NCBI GenBank assembly: GCA_911728455.2
Contig: OU452223.1
Span: 12,937,923-13,001,922 of the forward strand
DNA: 64,000 nt
Source of the DNA: Marthasterias glacialis
Taxonomy: Eukaryota; Echinodermata; Asteroidea; Forcipulatida; Asteriidae
Reading direction: 5' to 3'
Position 1 is the first letter of the stretch. Each line of letters opens with the position of its first letter. Under the pieces are notes generated by a model, which was not told where the DNA came from, searched no databases, and saw only the letters and a list, made by a program, of their open reading frames with translations. Made by a program: the position numbers and the translations under genes. Below, in pieces: positions 56,396 through 64,000 of the stretch.

Positions 56396-57099
56396 GAAAC
56401 AGCCTACTGATTCCCAAAATGGCACATCCAAGATTATTGTGATGATGACGTCAGGTCAATACAAAGACCTTAAAGTTGTATTACATATAAGTTCACACTT
56501 CAAGAATCAATCCATTTTTGTCTAGGTCTCTTCCCAAATCTAATTTTAATTTTAATCAAACCTAGCTAGCTAGATGACACCTGATCGTGGTTTGTGCATT
56601 TTATTAATAAAGGAAGCTCTAGCGTTGGTGAATGCTTCCGTAGATGAAGATGTTACCAAGGTTGGGCAATGTTGTTAAACGTATGTATCCACGATGGAGG
56701 GAGCACCATGGAGAAAGAGCAACATCATTGTGTATGTGCTTCAGATCACGGTCATGCATACATAATGCATTTCAATAGTCAATGCCATAAGATGTGAAAA
56801 CATTTAGATAAAAGGGACCGTCCACCACATCAACATATAGCATTCAAGCCTCATGGTCTGAGAAATCAAAGAGCCACAGAAACTAGGCTTCTTGTAGTGT
56901 AGGCGCAACTTTGTACACAGCTCAATGAAGGAAAAACATAAAATCTTGCATTTTATAGAAATCACACTGCACTATTTGTAATCAACTTTTGATTTGAAAA
57001 CTCGGGGTGGGGCACAAAAAACTTGCCCAGAGTCTTATCTTTACAAATATCTTGATTTAACCTTGCCTAGTGTCTTGTGCCATAAACCCTCCCATAATT

Positions 57100-57350
57100 C
57101 AGGGCTTGCGCTAACTTTTTGTCCTGACTAGACACTGGGCTAGTCAGATATAGTTTTGACTAGCCCTCACAAATTTTTACTAGCCTGACCATTTATACCA
57201 CATAGAAAACTGACAGGGTACATTTAGAAAGAGGAGTCATCTGACACAGTTTTTACTAGCCCGGCTGGGCTACTCAGAAGCAAGTTTGACTAGCCCACGG
57301 CACTCTTGACTAGCGTTTGTAGGCCAGGCTAGTGTCCAAATCGAGCCCTG
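57100..57350. mobile_element. MITE-like element with CAGGGCT ends
   Basis: Begins CAGGGCTTGCGCTAAC and ends CAAATCGAGCCCTG. Internally it repeats GACTAGCCC / GGGCTAGTC in both orientations. Confidence 0.65.
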
Positions 57351-59038
57351 CATATCCCCAAAATACTCCCCGCTTTGGTAACGCAAAACCCAGATGACGA
57401 CTCAGAAAAGATTGGTACATGTACGCCTGTTCCAATAGTAAGACAATTGTTATTAGGGGCTGCGGCACCATCATTGCTAAGTCAGAGGACTTCCTGTATA
57501 GGGTTTTGGGAGGATTAGGAGCTATTGGTTGGTAAAAAATCGTCATAATCACAACTAGTGCAGCAGCTTGCCTGCCAAGGAACACCATGGAATGCACAAT
57601 ACTCTTTATGTATTAAAAACAAGGTGGCATGGTCCACACTAAGTCACTAACCTAGTAAAGAAATAGGTGTTATTCCAGAGAGATCACAATATATTTTCAC
57701 GACTTCAGTCTACATCTGAAAGCAAGATTTGCTTTTATTTTAAATACCAAGTCAATAAATACAGTGTAAACATCCGATCAGTATGAACCAACACTCATTT
57801 TTTCAAAAACTCATTGAATAACGCACAAACTAAGAGGCATACATGTAACCATGCGCAACTGATAATGTTGCGTTTAAAACTGAGTGACACATGGATGTCA
57901 ACAATGATTTGATATTATAATTACACAGCATTGTAACAAATTGGGAAAGCTTAAAATGGTAATCATTTACATTTTTAAAACAAGTCCATAAAAAAAGTCA
58001 AATGAAAAATGCACAATAACATATTTTTTTTTTCATGGTAGGCCTGTAGCAAAACAAGGTCCGATCATCATAAAACATCAAGTTGAAGTGAAACCAGCAG
58101 TAAAACCCTGAGTATGCCTACATGCAGTCATAAAACATTGTCTATGTATTTGACTGACGAATGACGACTGACTATACTGACTAGGTTCACTTTAATACAT
58201 GTACTCCAAGCTCAATAAAATCGGATCACATATTGACATAACAAATGTCAAAAAATACAAATTAAAACTATTTAATGGTTTTAATATTTCTGTCTTACAC
58301 TCAAGGTGATAATTATATCTCATGGTAACTAATGATGATCGACATTTGACAGTAAGAAATTAATACAATATTTCTATCGTACCTCTCGCGGCTCTAGGCT
58401 CATTTGGGAGGAAAAGTTTCCATATCCGACTGCCACTTTCTAAGGGATTATCTAGAATTTTTAATGGATGGTGGGCTTTATTTCCCTTTTTTTTAATTGA
58501 GGAATTGGTAGCAAAAACGCTAATTATTGACCTTAAAAAAGAAAATTCAAGCAGACATTTTATCGCGTGCCAGGAACTTTTGCGTATTCATGCCCAAACC
58601 AAACGAACTAAAATGGTGTTTAGCGAGTAGCATTGTCAAGATCACCGTTGGTGTGAAAATTACTTTATTTTTCATGATTTTGACACTTTGAATAATTTGT
58701 TCAAAAGTGCCTGTTCCTCTCTGTATACATTCTGTCAATCGGCTTTCTGGACAAGTAAGGATATTTGACATGTTTGACCTACATGTAAATCAAGGGAGAT
58801 AAAGTAGCATTTTTGCCCGTACATGACATTATAGTTATACTGTATAATAATTACATTGAATTCCGTTACAACAAACAATACTGAGTGTACTGAATTACAT
58901 ACACATCATTATAAATTTTAAGTTAAGAGTAAGACATAATAATCATAGTCATTCAATATCAGATTATGACAATCAGTGACAATCATTAAGTGTGACTGTG
59001 TCTGTGTAGTGAGTTAACGAAAACGGTTTCCTCCTTAC

Positions 59039-59240
59039 CTCGACAACTCGATCACATCATGTTCCAATAAATATCCGTTGAATAATCCCTAATCATGTTT
59101 CCCCTAAGACAAAACAGACTGCAGTAACAATAAAGTGGTTGTGTTCTGATGCTTGCATTACATTATTTTTTTGAGTCATCCATCCAGTCGCCGCTGACGT
59201 CGCTACAGGGCTTTCGTTCAGCTGGCCATCGCCATCTTAG
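59039..59240 (-). other. MICAL: Probable non-coding first exon (5' UTR) of MICAL
   Basis: A good donor (GAG then GTAAGG) lies at 59039/59038 on the minus strand, downstream of a YY1-type promoter motif. The first coding exon has a strong acceptor at 38242 with 81 nt of leader before the ATG, so at least one upstream leader exon must exist. The exon carries short upstream reading frames, for example ATGGCGATGGCCAGCTGA. The 5' end is a guess; the link to the exon at 38242 is inferred. Confidence 0.5.
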
Positions 59241-59245
59241 AAATC
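59190..59245 (-). promoter_or_regulatory. Probable MICAL core promoter with YY1-type and CRE-like motifs
   Basis: The minus strand reads AAGATGGCGATGG at 59238-59226, close to the YY1 initiator consensus common at animal TATA-less promoters, and TGACGTCG (CRE-like) lies at 59195-59202 on the plus strand. It sits just upstream of a donor site and about 650 bp beyond the end of the preceding gene. No TATA box was seen. The role is inferred from motif and position. Confidence 0.45.
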
Positions 59246-59900
59246 ATAATAACTCATAACTTTTCATAACGGATACTTGGTGTTAAATTAGACAACCGTT
59301 CTAACTTCAATTCTGTGGATGTTTAGGATCTGTTTAAAAGGAATGGAGACTTTTAGGTGGGTAATGATTAAACTTGTTGTAATATTACGTAGATAATTAT
59401 TTTCCTTGTGGAGATAAAGGTGGAGGGTAAAATGTATTATCTGTACGTTGTGTAAAAGGCGCTTACAAATATTATGTGAGGGCGCTGTTCATAAATAGAA
59501 GATCACTCACTGAGAAGGGTGGGCGGGAGTTTGGTGACTCGGTGAAGCAATATGCAAATCATGATAGGATGATCGCCACTTGATGATGCCATGATGACAA
59601 AATTTTGTTGATTCAAGAACATACCTAAATGTTCAGTATGGTAAAGTGAAATATCAAAGGCCACAATGTGAAACGAGTTTGAGTTGCTAAGGATGTCCTT
59701 TTATGTTATCTAAATAAGCCGGAAATTCAGAAGGAAACCAAAACATCAGCTGTTGACTCAAAACACACTAATGCCTTTTTATCAGTTGTGATACGACTCA
59801 TTCGACTATGACAAAAAAAACATTGGTACTTCGAAAACAATAGATACGAGAGCATCCTTAAATTCTTCATAGAAAAATGCATGTATTTGTTAAGGATTTT
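59246..59900. other. Intergenic segment between KH-like gene and MICAL
   Basis: About 650 bp with no supported gene. It must hold the KH-like gene's 3' UTR and the MICAL promoter. No clear AATAAA on the minus strand was found. Confidence 0.4.
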
Positions 59901-60121
59901 TCATGCATCTGTGTTTTTGGTAACATCGTTGGCATGTTTTTTCAAATAACGGTCTACCAGCAGTTGAGTCTCCGAGTCACTTCTGTCTGGATGACTGGGC
60001 CGATTGGGTGTTTTTATCATTTCTTCCCATTTCTCAAGGAAGCCTTCCAGAGTATACAACATCTTCCTCGGGAATATCTTGACGACGATCTCTTTAGCTT
60101 TATCCACAGAATTTGGATCAC
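59901..60121 (-). CDS. KH-like gene exon 8 (stop)
   Basis: After CCCTCTGCAG, phase 1 in. GDPNSVDKAKEIVVKIFPRK completes the KH-like helix, then a Lys/Glu/Asp-rich helical tail ends in KNTDA and a stop. The segment AKEIVVKIFPRKML also weakly resembles the PA28 N-terminus, but the rest does not. Confidence 0.8.
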
Positions 60122-63100
60122 CTGCAGAGGGATTTAAGGGGATAAGGTTAATCACCCATAACATTAAAAAGAATCAGATTTTAACTCAGTGAAGTGGAAG
60201 TACTTTGGATTGATTCCAGTGCGATTATATACACCTAATTCAGAGGAATGCATTAAATTTGTAATGATAAAGTGACCGACTTACCCTGCAGAGTGAATGA
60301 CTGGCAGTATTTGTTTTCTTCTTTTATGGCAATGACGACACCAAGCTCTTTCTCCAAGTCTGTCAACTTTTCCCACTAAATGAGAAGAGATGGCACAGTA
60401 AGTGTTATTGTTAGTCCGATTGGCTTAATTAGTTTGGAAAAAATTGACAAAGTTTATCATTATGGTGTTTTTCTGTTGGTTCTCCTTACTACGGTATTAA
60501 CCATGCCTTTTAATTAGTTTGGTTTCTGTCATTGTTTGTACAGTTGCGAGGAACTTCACACACACAAAAAATCAACCTTGATCTGGTGATGTTTTTTCAC
60601 TTATTGATTTTTAAAAATATGCATGACTAACTAACTGCAAATTCCATTCAAGAAACGATACGATCAAATTTTAATTTTGAAAGATCAAAGCTCATTAGTC
60701 AACTTTAATATTTAAGGGAAAACGACGTACAACGTTCTTTCCAATGAAGCGTGCGAGGAGTACGTAATACTTGAATGAAGCGGTTACTGTTTCGTCACTA
60801 CTGGTACCCGCCTCTCCGGTCAATTGGGGAATCAGGGAGCTGGTATCTTTCTGAGCAATATCGGGTGAGGCAGTTGCCTCAGCAACTATCGATGAAGTTT
60901 CTTCGTTGATTTGGTTTGGCTCCGACTAAACAAGAAGGAAGAATACCTCAATTATTATTTTAAGACATCCCGGTATAATTTTGGAAACAGTGGCAACAAT
61001 AAAATAAAATTAAAAATCAGATAACTTACGATGTCTGCCGAGGTATGAGAACTAGCCTTCCAAGTGAATATTTCAGGAGTCTTCGTCTGATTGAAAAAGG
61101 AAAGTAAATCATTAAAAGCAAGAACGTAAAAAATGCCCTCTCTATCATTTGGGATTGGTTTAGAAAAATAAAAACCCTTCGGGTGACCGGCAGAAGGGCG
61201 TAAGGCTCTACGACCTTCTTTCAGGTACACACAAAATGCTTCTTGTCACAGCAACAGAAGGTCGTTAACAATAAAATGACTCCTTTAAAAATGGCATAAC
61301 TCAGCATTTTTGTTGCTGGAATAACTCCAAAGACATGTTTCCTATTCCCATGCAGAATTTAACTTTCCTATAGTGACTTCTGAATGGCAGAAAACCGATC
61401 AAACTTTCGCACTCAGTTTTGTTGAAACACAACGGCCTTTTTTTTTGGGGGGGGGGGTCGGTAATTTTTCGTAACGTCCTTCTGGGAACACGATGATCAC
61501 GATATATGCTTTTCTTTTTCAAAATTCTATGACAACGAGCCGGACCTTCGAAGGATGTACTTACCCCAGTTTGAGTTTCTATTTCAGCTGTGGAAAGATT
61601 AAGATGAGTCTGGACACCTTCTTCTGAAGTAATATTTAGCTGGGGGAAAAAATAAAACAACTATAGGTCCATCTCATCATCTGGAAAAAAAAACATGGTT
61701 TTTGTTCACTGTGTAAAGCCTCGTTATAAAATAAATCGTTTACAGAGCAATATGTTAAGACTAAAATGGAGCAAGGAAATAGCAGCTACTTTACCTCAGT
61801 TTGAATTTCAATAAACACCGACGTAGAGGGCTTATGTTCGCTGGAGACTTTTGATGCGAAGACGAACTAAAAAAAGAAGAAGAAAGGTTAAGGTTGGCAC
61901 ATGTCATCTTTACTACTTTTATTGTAGCAATTCTATTCGAATATGTGCATGCAATTCGAATAAGTCATCAGTTTTTCTACGTTTACACATCGTCCACCAT
62001 CTTGCCACCTAAACATGAAAACAATAGTAATATAATATAAAATCAATCTCTATTTATTAATGAAAATCTTCTGACGCTTATTTAATTAATCAACATTGAA
62101 AAGGTTATGATATATATATTTTAAAAAAGTATTTAAAAAAACTCCAACACAACCTGTTTTATCCATGCATGATATCTTTTTTTTACAAAAAGTAAGATCC
62201 AAAAGAATTTCATTCATAGTATAGGCCTATAGTTACGTGCTTACTTTCTTCAGGTGGTCAATCTCTTTGCTGTTTATTTTCGTTATGGTGTTGACATCAG
62301 GTTTAGCTAATGTCGGCTGCCAGTGTACAAAGACAAAAATGGAAAGTGGATTTTAATTTAGGGCTATTGCGACATTGAATGAGTACCGAACAATATTGTT
62401 CTGATGATTCATTATGCTTTACAGACGAAATACCCGTCTTTTGCGGTTGGTGAAAAAGTAAATCCTAGTATGGGATGGTTGGTGGAAGAGTTCACATTTT
62501 GTATGTTTGACCTATGACCAATGTTTGACCTCGGATGACCTTGGTCGTATGGGCATGCTCCTCTCAAGTTCAGGATCATCATCACCAAGTTGAGGCCCAA
62601 TCTGTGCAACTTTACAAAAATTACATTTGACCCCTATGACCTATGTTTGACCTCAGGTGACCTTGGTATTATTTTTACCAAGCTCCCCTCCCATGTTCAG
62701 GATTATTTTCACCAAGTTCAGGCCCGAGCAACCTAACAAAAATTGACCTTGGAACAATGTTATGACCTACGTTTGACCTCGGGTGACCTCTGTCTTATTT
62801 GTTTCCAAGCTACGATACCCTCATCATTCACAAATTTTAGGCCAAATCCAAGCAACTTTTAAAATTTGACCTTTGACCTTGGAGGACCTAACAAATGCAA
62901 ACTTGCTCTGAGTCAGTCCAAGTTACACCCACCCACCAAGTTTGAGAGGTCTACTACCACTTCGAGAAGATAGGCGGACAGACAGACCGACAGACCGACT
63001 GACACACAGCCAGACATACTAAGAGTATTATAGTATAAATAAGCTATTGTCTTCCATTGATGTTTCAGTTCTCAAGAATAACAAAAGAAAGGGATTTGTT

Positions 63101-63324
63101 GTGAACAAAAATACAAGTTGGTTTTCTGCAATTTTTGAGTAAAATATTTCACATATATATAGTCATTTATGAACACACAGGCCCTCGTTGTGAGTTATAT
63201 TATTATGAAATTTCACTTGCATGTGAAATTTGAAGGAGAAAGAACTCACGTGATACCGAACTTTTGTTGCTATGACACTAGCAGCACCATTCGGAACTGT
63301 CATTATGGTGGAATCCGCCATCAT
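59901..63324 (-). CDS. Unrecognised 285-residue protein with KH-like C-terminal domain, 8 exons
   Basis: Exons on the minus strand: 63324-63250, 62316-62245, 61866-61795, 61639-61565, 61086-61030, 60925-60731, 60375-60285, 60121-59901, total 858 nt with stop. Start: ATGATG directly after an in-frame TGA. The first six exons are all multiples of three with phase-0 introns. Residues 1-165 are Ser/Thr/Glu-rich and probably disordered. Residues about 168-230 (FIGKNVWEKLTDLEKELGVV, then IAIKEENKY, FTLQGDPNSVDKAKEIV) follow the type I KH pattern of strand-helix-GxxG-helix-strand-strand-helix, but the GxxG loop is degenerate (GKNV). A Lys/Glu-rich helical tail follows. I do not recognise a named orthologue. 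RNA binding is inferred and the degenerate loop argues for caution. It lies head-to-tail with MICAL, 0.65 kb upstream of its probable promoter. Confidence 0.75.
60285..60375 (-). CDS. KH-like gene exon 7
   Basis: 91 nt between CTCATTTAG and GTAAGT, phase 0 in and 1 out; WEKLTDLEKELGVVIAIKEE then NKYCQSFTLQ. Confidence 0.75.
60731..60925 (-). CDS. KH-like gene exon 6
   Basis: 195 nt between TTCTTGTTTAG and GTACGT, phase 0 both sides. A Ser/Thr/Glu-rich stretch ends in FKYYVLLARFIGKNV, the first strand and helix of the KH-like fold. Confidence 0.75.
61030..61086 (-). CDS. KH-like gene exon 5
   Basis: 57 nt between CTTTTTCAATCAG and GTAAGT, phase 0 both sides; encodes TKTPEIFTWKASSHTSADI. Confidence 0.65.
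61565..61639 (-). CDS. KH-like gene exon 4
   Basis: 75 nt between TTTTCCCCCAG and GTAAGT, phase 0 both sides; ends STAEIETQTG. Confidence 0.7.
61795..61866 (-). CDS. KH-like gene exon 3
   Basis: 72 nt between CTTTTTTTAG and GTAAAG, phase 0 both sides; ends in FIEIQTE. Its 3' end and donor resemble those of exon 4. Confidence 0.65.
62245..62316 (-). CDS. KH-like gene exon 2
   Basis: 72 nt between TACACTGGCAG and GTAAGC, phase 0 both sides; encodes PTLAKPDVNTITKINSKEID and HLKK. Confidence 0.65.
62490..63010. repeat. Tandem-like repeat rich in TGACCT half-sites with GACA tail
   Basis: About three to four diverged units of roughly 120 bp, each with TTTGACCTC.GGTGACCT and CACCAAGTT.AGGCC, ending in GGCGGACAGACAGACCGACA. 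It lies in intron 1 of the KH-like gene. Similar repeats are known in marine invertebrates; family name not assigned. Confidence 0.75.
63250..63324 (-). CDS. KH-like gene exon 1 (start)
   Basis: 75 nt, ATGATG start after in-frame TGA, donor GTGAGT. Encodes MMADSTIMTVPNGAASVIAT and a short end. Confidence 0.65.
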
Positions 63325-63819
63325 TCAAAAAGGAAGGGAGATTGTCCAATGTGTATAGACCTATAACTAAAAAATATATAGATAAACAAATAAGCAACGA
63401 CCACCAGTCAAGCAATGCCCAACAATTGTTGGATGGAATCTTCGCCCTCTATCGGTTATGCTGATTTCGACTAGCTGTTTTCGATGGCCTTAACATTATC
63501 TGATAATGTTAAGAGCAAAATAACTTCATCATTAACGGTTTGACACAAGGAAAGTTAGGCATAACAAACCTGCATGTTGTGAATTATCAGAATACAGACT
63601 AGAAATTCAAGCCAATAATGTTAAAAAAAAAAAATCACTTTAAAAATGATATGGTCGAGACCAGATTGTAATAACAATAGTTTGAAGATCAAATTATATG
63701 AAATAATGTTCAATAACAGGGGCGAGAGTAAATGCAAGTTTAAATGGCAGAATTTTCAGTGGGCGGGGCGACGGGTATCTTTTGTAGGATACCAATTCAC
63801 AAGGTTTTTCGTACTCACA

Positions 63820-63990
63820 ATTCCGCAGGCGTAGTCATCAAGTGAGAATAACAATGTACGTTGATCGTCTTATCCCTTATCAAAGTCTTATGTGGTTGCA
63901 TACAACAGCAAGTTCCTTAAAAATTCTTAACTTTTGTTGAATCGACAGGTATCCATGATACAGCCACGCCATGTTTGCTCTTCCCGCGCG
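63820..63990 (-). other. Possible upstream leader exon of the KH-like gene
   Basis: A strong donor (GAATT then GTGAGTACG) lies at 63820 on the minus strand, about 500 bp upstream of the KH-like ATG. Its sequence up to the window edge is GC-rich at the end (GCGCGGGAAG), as at a promoter. The ATG inside it would be closed by the TGA before exon 1, so it is leader only. Confidence 0.3.
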
Positions 63991-64000
63991 TTCTGTGACG

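Larger units (their letters stand above)
38243..59038 (-). other. MICAL intron 1 (about 20.8 kb)
   Basis: Inferred intron between the leader exon and the ATG exon. I saw no protein-coding exon on either strand; open frames here are short, and several fall in listed repeats. It holds SINEs, MITE-like elements, a 208-bp tandem duplication, the ~550-bp repeat pair, G- or C-runs (39341-39372, 52929-52945, 53761-53786) and many TACATGTA octamers. Confidence 0.5.

Noticed and set aside
59901..60164. PA28 proteasome activator
   Set aside because: AKEIVVKIFPRKML resembles the PA28 N-terminal helix, but the upstream exons and the tail do not match and the homologue-specific loop is missing.
1..64000. 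CRISPR arrays, operons or bacterial insertion sequences
   Set aside because: The tandem repeats lack unique spacers of regular size, and gene structure is intron-bearing animal DNA.

Overview
This window is animal (eukaryotic) nuclear DNA. It has long introns, GT-AG splice sites, interspersed SINE- and MITE-like repeats, minisatellites and homopolymer runs, and no bacterial-style gene packing. The protein content and repeat style suggest an invertebrate deuterostome, most likely an echinoderm; that placement is inference, not proof.

Almost the whole window is one minus-strand gene, a MICAL-family F-actin monooxygenase closest to vertebrate MICAL2/MICAL3. I could place a non-coding first exon (about 59240-59039) and 23 coding exons running from the ATG at 38161 down to a TAA at 515-513. 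The reading phases of all 23 coding exons join without conflict to give a predicted protein of 2130 residues. It contains an FAD monooxygenase domain, a CH domain, a basic linker, a LIM domain, an acidic region, a very large (2.7 kb) low-complexity exon with a coiled coil, and a C-terminal bMERB (Rab-binding) domain. Intron 1 is about 20.8 kb and the intron before the bMERB exons about 12.1 kb; both are full of repeats. The 12.1 kb intron also holds a pair of duplicated 33-nt candidate microexons that keep the frame and look like alternative cassettes.

Upstream of MICAL, on the same strand, is a second small gene (63324-59901) of eight coding exons and 285 residues. I do not recognise it as a named family. 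Its C-terminal third resembles a divergent type I KH RNA-binding fold. Its first six exons are all multiples of three with phase-0 introns, and exons 3 and 4 look like a duplicated pair. Only about 0.65 kb separates its stop codon from the probable MICAL promoter, which carries a YY1-type AAGATGGCG motif.

The remaining DNA is repeats: tRNA-derived SINEs (17.1, 21.7, 31.7, 38.5, 42.0, 46.7, 50.4 and 53.0 kb), at least ten inverted-repeat (MITE-like) families, a 55-bp minisatellite, a 118-bp tandem repeat, a roughly 40-bp G-rich minisatellite, an apparently exact 208-bp tandem duplication, a pair of roughly 550-bp dispersed repeats, and a repeat rich in TGACCT nuclear-receptor half-sites in intron 1 of the KH-like gene. 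Most short open reading frames in the window fall in repeats or introns and are not supported as genes.
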